A stretch of DNA of 64,000 bases from Bog-159 sp049511415. Its GTDB lineage: Bacteria; Acidobacteriota; Terriglobia; Bryobacterales; Bryobacteraceae. This document shows positions 1 through 8,264 of this stretch, in pieces. The first letter of the stretch is position 1; each line of letters opens with the position of its first letter. The stretch spans positions 124,001 to 188,000 of the forward strand of contig JBEKYC010000001.1 of the NCBI GenBank assembly GCA_049511415.1. The letters run 5' to 3'. The notes under the pieces are model-generated. The model made no database searches and was not told where the DNA came from. It was given only the letters and a program-made list of their open reading frames with translations. The translations under genes and the position numbers were made by a program.

Positions 1-400
1 CCGTCAATCCCAGCAAAGACTGCACCATCGTCTGGACCTGCCCCTTGCCCGCCCGGCCATACCCCGCCACGCTCGTCTTGATCTCCAGCGGCGAGTATTC
101 CCCCAGCGGCAAGCCGGCCTCCGCAATCGCCAGCAATGCCACTCCCCGCACGTGCGCCAGCTTCAGCGCGGTGCGCACATTGGCGGCGCAGAAAACCTGC
201 TCCACCGCGGCCGCCTCCGGCGCATGCCGCCGGATCACCTCCCGCAGCCCCCGTGCGATTTCGTGCAGCCGGATCTCGAAGGCGTCGCGCGTGCTAGTGG
301 AGATGACCCCGGCCGCGATCAGGCGATGGCCGCCGCCATCCGACTCGATCACCCCGTAGCCGGTGCGCTGCGAGCCGCAATCAATTCCGAGCACCAGCAC
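1..400 (-). CDS. ruvC: Holliday junction resolvase RuvC (partial, C-terminus outside window)
   Basis: RuvC resolves Holliday junctions together with RuvAB. The first 133 residues are visible. The N-terminal GIDCGSQRTGYGVI block carries the first catalytic aspartate (D7), VEQVF carries the second acidic residue (E67), and SVAGYGRAGKGQV is the typical basic segment. The last catalytic aspartates lie beyond base 1. The frame has a stop five codons upstream, so the start is GTG at 400 or the GTG two codons later, with GGAG-like bases upstream inside yebC. It overlaps the end of yebC by 20 bases, so the two are translationally coupled, a common bacterial arrangement. Identification is firm; only the exact start is open. 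Confidence 0.95.
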   Translation of the reverse strand, partial: MLVLGIDCGSQRTGYGVIESDGGGHRLIAAGVISTSTRDAFEIRLHEIARGLREVIRRHAPEAAAVEQVFCAANVRTALKLAHVRGVALLAIAEAGLPLGEYSPLEIKTSVAGYGRAGKGQVQTMVQSLLGLT

Positions 401-1148
401 TTTGCTGCTCTAACGCCTCCAACTCCTTCTCGTCGATATCGAAGTTCGAATACACGTTCTGTACATCGTCGTGTTCTTCCAGCGCTTCGCTCAAGCGCAG
501 CATGCCCGAGGCGTTCCTGCCTTCCAGCTTGATCAGGTTCTTCGGCAGCATCTCCACACCGCCGCTCTCCGTCGGAACTTTAGCCTTTTCTAGCGCGCTC
601 ATCACCGCGTCGTGCGCTTCCGGCGGCGAGATCACTTCCCAATTGTCGCCATCGTTCCGCAAATCGTCGGCGCCCGCGTCCAGCACCACATTCATCAACT
701 GCTCTTCCTCGGCTTTATCCGCCGGAATCACGATGTGGCTCTTTCGCTCGAACATCCACGCCACGCTGCCTAGCTCGCCCAGGTTGCCGCCGTTCTTCGA
801 AAAGACATGGCGGATCTCGCTCACCGTGCGGTTCCGGTTGTCCGTGGCCACCATCACCAGCACGGCCGCGCCGCCCGGACCGTACCCTTCGAACATGACT
901 TCGTCGATCTGCCCGCCCTCCAGTTCGCCCGTGCCCCGCATGATGGCCTTCTTGATGTTGTCCTGGGGCATGCTCACCCCTTTGGCCGCCAGTATGGCGG
1001 TGCGCAGGCGGGGATTGGCGTCCGGATCGCCCCCGCTGCGGGCGGCGATCGATATTTCCTTGATGATGCGCGTAAATGTCTTACCGCGCTTGGCGTCCAA
1101 CGCAGCTTTCTTGTGCTTGATGGTCGCCCACTTTGAATGACCTGACAT
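381..1148 (-). CDS. yebC: YebC/PmpR family protein
   Basis: 255 residues, full family length. The N-terminus MSGHSKWATIKHKKAALDAK is the family signature, followed by the RGTGELEGG and EGYGPGGAA blocks and an acidic C-terminal domain. YebC-type proteins were first annotated as transcriptional regulators; some members have since been linked to relief of ribosome stalling at proline-rich stretches. Which role applies here cannot be read from sequence. It lies immediately upstream of ruvC and overlaps it by 20 bases, so it heads a yebC-ruvC operon on the minus strand. No clear promoter was picked out upstream. Confidence 0.95.
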   Translation of the reverse strand: MSGHSKWATIKHKKAALDAKRGKTFTRIIKEISIAARSGGDPDANPRLRTAILAAKGVSMPQDNIKKAIMRGTGELEGGQIDEVMFEGYGPGGAAVLVMVATDNRNRTVSEIRHVFSKNGGNLGELGSVAWMFERKSHIVIPADKAEEEQLMNVVLDAGADDLRNDGDNWEVISPPEAHDAVMSALEKAKVPTESGGVEMLPKNLIKLEGRNASGMLRLSEALEEHDDVQNVYSNFDIDEKELEALEQQSAGARN

Positions 1149-1501
1149 GCTGAAACCTCGTCGTGGGGCCCGGCCTCACTTCACCGGGAGGGGAGCCTGT
1201 TTGATTTGCAACTTCTAAAGGATAGCAAAAAGCAGCCCAGTCCGCCTTCGGCATTTAACGATGGACCGCGGCCACGGCTGCCGTTAGCCCTGGCCCCGCA
1301 GCCTCCGTCGCCACGGCTACTGAGTGGGAGCAGCGCGAATCTCGTCGCGAGGCAAGCGTTGCGCATCCAGGAGGACGCGGAAGCACGGCTTGGTTGCGCG
1401 CAGTCGAAACGTCGATCCAAGCGTGATTCTATGACGGTAAAGTTGTGTTTACAGTCGGCTTAGGTTAATATAGGCCAAATTCCGTCAACTATTAGGCAAA
1501 A
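1149..1501. other. Intergenic region without a supported gene
   Basis: 353 bases between yebC and a small membrane protein. Short open frames exist on both strands (for example 1206-1463 plus and 1181-1420 minus), but they lack ribosome sites and recognisable composition. The last 70 bases before 1502 are AT-rich and may hold a promoter for the downstream gene, but no convincing pair of hexamers was found. Confidence 0.5.
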
Positions 1502-1735
1502 ATGAAACTAGCTGCATTTCAAGTTCACAAGTCGTGGCTGATACGCGCCGCGCTGGTGCTGGTGGTCACTGTTTTGGTTGACGGTGTCGTCGTGTGGTTC
1601 GCGCCGCGGCCGATTTTCTGGGCCACCCTGATCGGAGGTTCACTGCCGCTGTCCATGTCCCTCTTCGTGGCCTTCCCCATACTGCGTGAAGAGGCGCGGA
1701 AATCTGAGACAGGTAACCGCTGGCCCAAGCGGTAA
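1502..1735 (+). CDS. Small putative membrane protein, unknown
   Basis: 77 residues with two predicted membrane segments, about residues 14-33 (LIRAALVLVVTVLVDGVVVW) and 39-60 (FWATLIGGSLPLSMSLFVAF), followed by a short charged tail. The preceding AT-rich stretch fits a promoter region, but there is no strong Shine-Dalgarno site before the ATG. No family is recognised and the gene stands alone. Confidence rests on the clean two-helix hydrophobic pattern only. Confidence 0.45.
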   Translation: MKLAAFQVHKSWLIRAALVLVVTVLVDGVVVWFAPRPIFWATLIGGSLPLSMSLFVAFPILREEARKSETGNRWPKR

Positions 1736-1858
1736 ACCAGGGGGATCGTCCTCTCCCTTCCGTGCAGTCCCCGAACGTACGAATCCAGCCAACTTGACCC
1801 GCGCCGCCGAAACGTCCAGCACCCGAGTCGCACTATAGTTGCCAGAGGTGAAACAATC

Positions 1859-3358
1859 ATGTCTTCCAAACGCGCACTCCTTTTATCCATGTCGATCGGC
1901 CTGATTCTGCCCTTGGCGGCAGCAGCCCAGGAAGTGGCCTTTCCGCTTTTTCCCATTCCGACCACAAACTCCGTCGAATTGGGCGAAGGCGGCATTACCA
2001 CCGGTCCGGGCGGCGTGCTGTGGTTCACCGAGAACGCTTCAAACAAGATCGGTCGAATCGCCTCGTCGGGCAGCATCACGGAATACCCACTGCCCGCGGG
2101 AGCCAGCTCTCCCGACGGCATCGTGTCGGCGTACAATTCGTTATGGTTTGCCGCCAATAGCGGTCAGATCGGGCGCATGACGACCGCCGGGGTCTTCAGC
2201 ATTTTCACCGTGCCCACGCCGCAGAGTTACCCGGCGGGGATTGCCCTGGGCGCTGACGGCGCATTGTGGTTCACCGAACAATATGTCGCCACAATCGGGC
2301 GCATGACGCCTTCCGGCGTCTTCACCGAATACACTTTGCCCGCGACATTTGAAGCACCCGAGTGGATCACGGCCGGGCCGGATGGCGCCCTTTGGTTTAC
2401 CAACGAGAGCGTTTACGGAGCTTCCGCCATCGGGCGCATCACTACCGCCGGATTGGTGACTGAGTACACCGTGTCAGAGGTCGGAGCGCTGGGTCTGACA
2501 GGCATCACCACCGGCCCGGATGGAGCCCTGTGGTTCACCGAAGAGTTCGTCAACCAGATAGGACGAATTACGACGGCTGGAGCAGTGACCGTGTACCCGA
2601 TTCCTTCTGGAAGTACGGCTCCTTATGGCATCACCTCCGGACCGGACGGTGAGCTCTGGTTCACCGAATATGCCATCAATATGCCGCAAATCGCCAGCAT
2701 TACCACCGCCGGCGTCATTACCGAGTATCCGGAGCTCGCTTATGCGCGTCCCAGCGCCATCGCCCGCGGCCCCAACAACACGCTGTGGTTCATCGACGAA
2801 AATGTCGACGGCTTCATCAGCTATATTGGCGAAGTGGTATTTCCCACGGCCGGACTGGGCGTCAGTCCCGCACAGGGGCACTACCAGGCGGAGCTGACGT
2901 TCACCGGGTCCGGCTTCGCGGCCAACGAGCAGGTAACCATTTATAGCAACGGCGTCGGTTCGTCGCCACTCACTTCCGCCGCCGCCGGCAGTTCCGGCTC
3001 GTTCACCGTCACCGTCCGCCAGCCTAAGTGGCCCTTCGGCCCGCGCGTGGTTCTCGCCCAGGGACAATCCAGCGGATTGCTGGGGGCCGCCACTTACAGC
3101 GTCAATGAGCGCGAGGTCCTGAGCCCCACATCCGGTCCCACGGGCGCCTCGGTGACTGCCTACGGCTATGGTTTTGGGGCGCTCGAAACCGTGCGCTTGG
3201 AGTGGGAGGTGCCCCGCACTTCTTTCGGCCCCGTGAACGCCGACATCAACGGCAACGTCGTGATTCCCTTCACTGTGCCCGCGGACGCCGCCCCCGGTCA
3301 GCACCAGGTGCACATGATTGGATCGGCCGGAACATCGGCGACTTTCACCGTCGAGTAA
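1859..3358 (+). CDS. Secreted virginiamycin B lyase-like beta-propeller protein
   Basis: 499 residues with a signal peptide (residues 1-24, ending LAAAAQ). Residues about 30-320 hold seven or so repeats of the type ITTGPDGALWFTE...IGRI, the blade signature of the Vgb/streptogramin lyase propeller family. The last roughly 170 residues look like two Ig-like (IPT/TIG-type) beta domains, as in extracellular proteins. True Vgb enzymes linearise streptogramin antibiotics, but they are cytoplasmic and lack such tails. This exported two-part version is more likely a surface or secreted binding protein or an unassigned lyase. It is monocistronic. The start is well placed before the signal peptide. Confidence 0.85.
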   Translation: MSSKRALLLSMSIGLILPLAAAAQEVAFPLFPIPTTNSVELGEGGITTGPGGVLWFTENASNKIGRIASSGSITEYPLPAGASSPDGIVSAYNSLWFAANSGQIGRMTTAGVFSIFTVPTPQSYPAGIALGADGALWFTEQYVATIGRMTPSGVFTEYTLPATFEAPEWITAGPDGALWFTNESVYGASAIGRITTAGLVTEYTVSEVGALGLTGITTGPDGALWFTEEFVNQIGRITTAGAVTVYPIPSGSTAPYGITSGPDGELWFTEYAINMPQIASITTAGVITEYPELAYARPSAIARGPNNTLWFIDENVDGFISYIGEVVFPTAGLGVSPAQGHYQAELTFTGSGFAANEQVTIYSNGVGSSPLTSAAAGSSGSFTVTVRQPKWPFGPRVVLAQGQSSGLLGAATYSVNEREVLSPTSGPTGASVTAYGYGFGALETVRLEWEVPRTSFGPVNADINGNVVIPFTVPADAAPGQHQVHMIGSAGTSATFTVE

Positions 3359-3685
3359 CGTCCCGGCTGCGAGAGTAAGGGGCTGCTAACGGCAACCGAT
3401 TATCCCACGCGTCGGGAAGCACCGATGATTTCCGAGCCGCGCGCGTCAGCAAGCGGTTGGCTCGAAATGATAGTCGTCACGATTTCGGACGCACCACGCT
3501 AGCGATATTGACGAACATCACGTGGCCAGTTGTCGCACATTCTGCACATTCCACACCACCATGCACGAAAGGGCACGTTGCTCGAATCCGTGCTGATAAG
3601 CGTCACGCCTGCGTGGGAGAGAGCCGCGGGGAACCCGCACAGGCGCCATGCCAGGGTAGGACGGCCGCTCGCCGGCGGGGCTCGA

Positions 3686-3769
3686 CGGAACCTTGGTCAC
3701 ATCATGCATACCGGTTGGTATGATTGTGCGGCCCGCTACGAACGTCCATAGCGCGGTCAATGTGCTCCT
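3686..3769. repeat. 84-bp direct repeat, copy 1, with internal palindrome
   Basis: This copy runs from CGGAACCTTGGTCACATCAT to GCGGTCAATGTGCTCCT. It matches the copy at 3910-3993 over its whole length with roughly a dozen substitutions and no gaps. In the middle is the inverted repeat CATACC-GGTT-GGTATG (3707-3722). The palindrome is conserved in position in both copies. It could be a regulator-binding site or a hairpin of a dispersed intergenic element. Translated on the minus strand, both copies give related peptides (IIPTGMHDV / IIPTGIYDV), so a degraded coding origin is also possible. Confidence 0.7.
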
Positions 3770-3909
3770 GCCGGTGCCCATATGAATCGACCCATGCCGC
3801 GCGGTCGTCTCCCGGGAAAAATCCCCCGTTTCGTCTCCTCTTTTGTTAGCGTTGCACTCGAATGCTGTATGCCGGACCTGTCGCTTTTACGGGTCCGCAA
3901 ACGGCTTGG

Positions 3910-3993
3910 CGGAACCTTGCTCACATCATAGATACCGGTCGGTATGATATTGCGGCTCGCTACGAAAATCCATCGCGCGGTCGATGTGCTCCT
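3910..3993. repeat. 84-bp direct repeat, copy 2, with internal palindrome
   Basis: Second copy of the element at 3686-3769, 224 bases further on and in the same orientation. The central palindrome is ATACCG-GT-CGGTAT, a perfect six-base inverted repeat that resembles operators of TetR-type regulators. No such regulator is encoded nearby. The nearest gene is the orphan at 4180-5388, whose 3' end faces this repeat. Confidence 0.7.
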
Positions 3994-4179
3994 ACTGAGT
4001 CCTAGGGACAATACGGTTCACTTAGGCCGCGTCCGGAAGCGGTTCCGGGCCACCGCTCGCGCCCGTTGCGATGAACTCACATGCCGCTGTTTCCAAGTGG
4101 CGCGGGTCCGAGAGCAAGGCGCGGCTCTATCGCGCGGTAGTTTCCGGTAAGCCCTATCGGGAGTTTGGCGACTTGCCGT

Positions 4180-5388
4180 TCACAAATTGGGATTGTTCGG
4201 CAGGCCGCTAAGACTGAATGGCGATGCGAATGGCCACAACGCGGGATAGCTATCTGGCGTGTTGACGGGCGCGTTCCTCGGGTCCATCCCGTCAGGCCAA
4301 ACGAACGGCCTTGCCGTGATGCTCATGGGCGCCTCTCCGCACAGTCGGGCGACACCACCGCCGCCGACCCAGTCGTCAGATGAAACGAACGCCAAGTCGC
4401 AGTCGAGATCGCCGATGGCATCTGCGGCTGGCCACAGTCGCCGGTATTCCGCGCCCAAGACGAATGCATGTCCGAGGACGGGTGGAATGCCCCGCCACCA
4501 CCAACCTCGAATCGGGTGTTGCTCAGTCTGCTCGTCAACCGAGTAGCCCGCCCTTGCGCGAATTCGCCCACCCAGCGTACGAACGTCGCCGTAGAAAGGG
4601 CGAATTAGTGTGCTCATCTTGAGCCAGAATCGACGCAACTGCGTTGCCCACCCTTCTTGGGCCAACACGTCATGGTCGACATCGATTTCGATATAGTTCG
4701 AACGAAAGCCTCTGGAGCTTGCCCCTGCCGGTTTCGGGAAACCGAAACTCACGCTGACAGCAGGCCAGTGGGGGTACCAGACGATGGGCAAGGAATCTCT
4801 CTCATTAGCCACGTGCTCATCGAGAAAATCGAGCAGGTGGTCTCGACCCGTTTCCGAGTACAAGTACTGTGGCGGCTCGTGCCGGCCGTATCGCTTGGGC
4901 AAACACTCAGGAAACTGTCGCTCGACAATACGCAGGAATTGGTCTCGTCCTGTGCGTCCGAACAGAGGGCTATCGAGAAACCACCAGCCAAACGTAAGCG
5001 TCGAAAACCGCTCCCTTCGTTCAGCAGGTTTTGCACGTTTGACCCCCGAGGCCATGGTCAATGAGTCTCGTTGGGGGTCGAGAACGACCCCGCGACAGCT
5101 ACGTGCTAGTACTTTGGCGACGGACCAAAGCAGGCGCTCTGATGCAGGTGATCGCTGGCCTTCAAGGTAAAGCTGGGTCAAGTACTCTACGCCTGGAATC
5201 AGGGGCACAACTTCGTCTGGAATATCTTCGGGTAATACTCGATCTGAGCTACCTATCACGATCTGCCAGCCGTCAGCGGCGTGTACCCAACCCAAAGGTG
5301 CTTCCTCCCATGGCAAACCGTCTCTCGGAGCCATTCCTCCAACTGGACTGACAGACCAGACTTGCAGATCGTAGCTCATCACAAGCAA
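4180..5388 (-). CDS. Orphan protein of unknown function
   Basis: 402 residues from the first Met, or 398 from the second (MSYDLQVWSVSP), which looks the more natural start. There is no signal peptide or membrane helix. It is rich in tryptophan and aromatic residues, with blocks such as FGWWFLDSPLFGR, IEIDVDHDVLAQEG and RGWWWRGIPPVLGHAFVLG. No family is recognised; the SYDLxVW opening resembles that of some contact-toxin immunity proteins, but this is a weak impression only. The gene is isolated, flanked by repeat-bearing non-coding DNA on both sides, which fits an accessory or transferred gene. The long uninterrupted frame supports it being real. Confidence 0.65.
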   Translation of the reverse strand: MLVMSYDLQVWSVSPVGGMAPRDGLPWEEAPLGWVHAADGWQIVIGSSDRVLPEDIPDEVVPLIPGVEYLTQLYLEGQRSPASERLLWSVAKVLARSCRGVVLDPQRDSLTMASGVKRAKPAERRERFSTLTFGWWFLDSPLFGRTGRDQFLRIVERQFPECLPKRYGRHEPPQYLYSETGRDHLLDFLDEHVANERDSLPIVWYPHWPAVSVSFGFPKPAGASSRGFRSNYIEIDVDHDVLAQEGWATQLRRFWLKMSTLIRPFYGDVRTLGGRIRARAGYSVDEQTEQHPIRGWWWRGIPPVLGHAFVLGAEYRRLWPAADAIGDLDCDLAFVSSDDWVGGGGVARLCGEAPMSITARPFVWPDGMDPRNAPVNTPDSYPALWPFASPFSLSGLPNNPNL

Positions 5389-5838
5389 TGCTAACGCGAT
5401 TTCCGCTAACTGACAAAAACAACGGGGATATTGAAAACTAGCCTGCCCTTCCCGCGATCTGTTTTTCGGTACCGGTGGACTGGCGGCAATGCCGTCCGCC
5501 CTTCCTAAGTTCGTTAAGTGAACCGTATTGGTCCTAGGGAAGAATTCACAGGATCCACGGACGATGCGATCCGGCCAAAGTAGGGTGAGCGGCCAAATCG
5601 AGCGCTACGCCCGGCGCCCCCGAAAAAATCAGCGGTGGGCGCTACCCGGCGAACTGCGTAGGTGTCTGGACGGTTTCGCGGCTGTGTCGTCAACCTGATC
5701 ATCAAGGTAAAGCAGTCTGCGAAGGATGCCACTCAACTATTCAGCCAAGGCGACGGTCGGCTGCTTCGTCAGAGTGTCCACATCTTCGGCGCTTGCCAAG
5801 AGTGACCGGGGTGGCTGGTTTGACCGGGGTCGCACAAC
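5389..5838. other. Intergenic region with a decayed repeat copy
   Basis: 450 bases without a supported gene. Bases 5679-5777 match the interior of the 8544-8914 element (see that entry). Nothing else is recognised. Confidence 0.5.
5679..5777. repeat. Decayed copy of the core of the 8.5-kb inverted-repeat element
   Basis: About 99 bases from GCGGCTGTGTCGTCAACCTG to CGGCTGCTTCGTCAGAGTG match 8609-8709 in the same orientation, with about 15 substitutions and a net two-base deletion. The similarity stops at both ends before the terminal inverted repeats of the larger element, so this is an internal fragment. On the minus strand both copies encode SDE(V/A)ADRRLG. In this copy the frame then breaks. 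Confidence 0.65.
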
Positions 5839-6084
5839 TCAGCACGTGGGAGAAGGATGTCTGCTCGGCGGCGTGCCGGGTTGGGGAGCGGAAGTAAAAA
5901 GCAACCCGCCAATCGCAAATCCAGTCAATGCGGCAAGGTAGTAAACGATGGTGGCGCCCGCGACCTGCAGCAGGGAATGTTGGAAAGCACTCCTCTTGAG
6001 GAGCACTATTGCTATCAGTGCCCAACCGGGCAAAGCGCCGGCGCCGAAGGTCCACTTCGCTAATGTCGGTGAAAATGCCCGCAA
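5839..6084 (-). CDS. Possible small membrane protein (start uncertain)
   Basis: The open frame reaches back to 6363, but that would overlap the metalloprotease gene by 154 bases on the same strand. No ATG or GTG lies between, so a TTG at 6084 is offered. The part after this start contains two hydrophobic stretches, GALPGWALIAIVLL and VAGATIVYYLAALTGFAIGG, then a proline-rich tail ending HPSPTC. No family is recognised. It could equally be a non-coding frame or the remains of a longer gene. Confidence 0.3.
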   Translation of the reverse strand: MRAFSPTLAKWTFGAGALPGWALIAIVLLKRSAFQHSLLQVAGATIVYYLAALTGFAIGGLLFTSAPQPGTPPSRHPSPTC

Positions 6085-6209
6085 AACGAGACTCCGGAAA
6101 ACCGAATCGGATAAGGTTTTCGGCCGGCTACGGAAACCGGCGAGAATGTTTCGCGGGAGGCTCTCTACAACAAAACGGACCGGATCGGCAAGGTAGCCGC
6201 TCGTTATGC

Positions 6210-8264
6210 CTATGGGTGTCCCTGCGGCAGCATGGTCCTTGAAGCGCGAACCGTATAGGCGCCCAACTCGGATCGGATGAGTTCGATCGTCACTCCGGAT
6301 GTGGCATCGTGGAAACTCGCTTGCCCGTCGAGCCGCATCGCCGCGTCCCACGCTGGTCCACATTTTCGCCTTGCATCCGCGCTGTTCCTGTCGCCACCGA
6401 TCACCTGCAAGGGTCCGCGCCCGTTTTCCACGGATGTATCGACGGCGTAGATCAGTACCCCTTCGCTACAAAGGCCCACGTCATCGCCGATCAGTTCCCT
6501 GACTTCCGCTACATAGGCGCGTGAATCGCTGACGGGTACGGTTATTGATTTCAGACCACCCGGGATTTCGACAGGAGTCAGAGTCGCAGTCCGTGTTTCG
6601 TTCCCCACGCAGACGTTCTGGTCGCTTTCGAACCAGCCGAGCTTGGCCATTTCCCATGCAGTGAGATGGGAAGCATGGAATCGGCCGCTCATGATACTCC
6701 ACTCGCCGGCGCTCCTCTCTAAGTCCGCGATCCCGTATTCGTATAGATCGGGCAGACCGAACAGATGTTCCGTCTCATGGGCCAGAGTCCAGGCCGCCAC
6801 GTGCCGTTGTGGCCCGCGTATGTCGTTCCCGAAAGTAATCACTTGGCGTAGTTCTCCGTCGCGCAGCTTTACGCCGTAGCCGGGCGGAGCATTCAGCGTA
6901 CCGGTACCGAGAGCGCCCGGCGCTCGCGCCGCGACAATGTACACGATGTCGTATTTCAGAAAATCGATCTTTTCCGGGGCTGTGGCGTTTACCGCGTCCA
7001 GGATGAACATTCTGTGCTTCACTGCGTTCGCCTCGGGAAGTTGATATTCACGGGACGCTCTTGGCAGGCGAAACCACTTACGCACGGGCTGGATGTTCAG
7101 AACTGCTTTGCCCCCGGACTCGCGACGGATCCAGTCCACCGCGAACGGGGCCAGTTGCTCATAGAGGTCCTGCGGTGTTTCGTCGTGATCCCCATCCGGG
7201 AAATCGACGAAAATCATGACGGCGCTGAGACTGCCGCGCGGGCGCACGCGGTCGTTATAATCGGTGCCGCCCAGCGTGTATCTTCCGAACGACTTTAACC
7301 CGCACGGAACAGTCCCGTCGCTGGTCTCTTGATCGGCGGGCGTTCCGGCCTCTCCCGGTGTGACATCGCGCAGCGATACGGGCAAGGTATCTGCTGCCCT
7401 CCACCCCTGTGCGGTCTGCGTCCAGACGTCCAGATACTCAAGCTCGTAAACATATCGCCGGGACTGAAAGGAGCGCGTCAACTGAGCGCGGGCGCGAACC
7501 GCGATATGGTCGTCCAGCGCACCCTCCGCGCCGATGGTGCCCGTGCTGAGGGCCAGCGCAGCGCCGCCCGTAAGCAGGGGCTTGAAACCGCTGATTCTGG
7601 AGTCAAACGGAAGGTTCGACTCGGCGCCTGTGCGCAACGGGCGGTCCAACACGTTATCGAGATCGTCGCGAGACCTGCTGGTAACGTCACGGTCGATGCG
7701 GGCGTACTGGGCTCGTATGTCTGGGGGAATCTGTTGCTCTGGACGTTCCGCACTTCGCGGCATGGGCTCCAACGACACTCCTTCCACCCACGACTCCCCT
7801 TTTCCGGCGAACACCACGGCGATGGTGATTGAACGTATGTCCTGATCGACATAGGTAATAGCGTCATTCCGCTGCCAGTTGGCGGAATAAACCGCTTCGT
7901 CCCTGAGACCCGCCGCGACCTTCTTGCGGCCGTCGAGACACTCAAGCACAATCCGCATCGCGGCGTGATCATTTTCGCTTGCAGCCTGCACGCGAAGCCA
8001 GCCTCGCAGCACCACAACGCGTCCGCGCCAGGTCTCCGCATCGAATTTCTGCTGCAGGTTGTGACGCACCAGCACGCAACTCGATTCACGAAAACAACCG
8101 CTTCGGCGCAGTTCCGAAAGCTCTCCGTTTTGGCGCGCCGTCCCGGTGACCGTCCAGCCCGAAGGCAACTGCCCGGGGTCACCGCTTTTGAAGTCGAGGT
8201 TGACCGGTCCTGACTGTGCGAAAGCGCAAAGACTCACCGCGAATTGCAATGCCAGAGCGCGCAT
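6210..8264 (-). CDS. Secreted M6-like zinc metalloprotease
   Basis: 684 residues with a short signal peptide (1-16, ending LCAFAQ). The protease signature HETEHLFGLPD (496-506) gives the HExxH zinc site plus the downstream Gly/Asp of the M6 (immune inhibitor A-like) group, and WSIMSG (522-527) is the Met-turn. VMIFVDFPDGDHDE near residue 350 is the typical start of an M6 catalytic domain. The N-terminal 170 residues look like a beta-sandwich (carbohydrate-binding type). It probably degrades extracellular protein. It is monocistronic and lies between repeat-rich intergenic regions. The M6 assignment is by motif; the exact subfamily is not certain. Confidence 0.85.
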   Translation of the reverse strand: MRALALQFAVSLCAFAQSGPVNLDFKSGDPGQLPSGWTVTGTARQNGELSELRRSGCFRESSCVLVRHNLQQKFDAETWRGRVVVLRGWLRVQAASENDHAAMRIVLECLDGRKKVAAGLRDEAVYSANWQRNDAITYVDQDIRSITIAVVFAGKGESWVEGVSLEPMPRSAERPEQQIPPDIRAQYARIDRDVTSRSRDDLDNVLDRPLRTGAESNLPFDSRISGFKPLLTGGAALALSTGTIGAEGALDDHIAVRARAQLTRSFQSRRYVYELEYLDVWTQTAQGWRAADTLPVSLRDVTPGEAGTPADQETSDGTVPCGLKSFGRYTLGGTDYNDRVRPRGSLSAVMIFVDFPDGDHDETPQDLYEQLAPFAVDWIRRESGGKAVLNIQPVRKWFRLPRASREYQLPEANAVKHRMFILDAVNATAPEKIDFLKYDIVYIVAARAPGALGTGTLNAPPGYGVKLRDGELRQVITFGNDIRGPQRHVAAWTLAHETEHLFGLPDLYEYGIADLERSAGEWSIMSGRFHASHLTAWEMAKLGWFESDQNVCVGNETRTATLTPVEIPGGLKSITVPVSDSRAYVAEVRELIGDDVGLCSEGVLIYAVDTSVENGRGPLQVIGGDRNSADARRKCGPAWDAAMRLDGQASFHDATSGVTIELIRSELGAYTVRASRTMLPQGHP

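Larger units (their letters stand above)
3359..4179. other. Gene-poor region carrying a pair of 84-bp direct repeats
   Basis: 821 bases without a credible gene. The only clear structure is two imperfect direct copies at 3686-3769 and 3910-3993, described separately. Short open frames on the minus strand run through both copies and give similar peptides, but they have no start signals or known family. Confidence 0.5.

Noticed and set aside
5839..6363. 174-codon minus-strand frame as a full gene
   Set aside because: It would overlap the metalloprotease by 154 bases on the same strand; only the shorter hydrophobic part is kept as a doubtful call.
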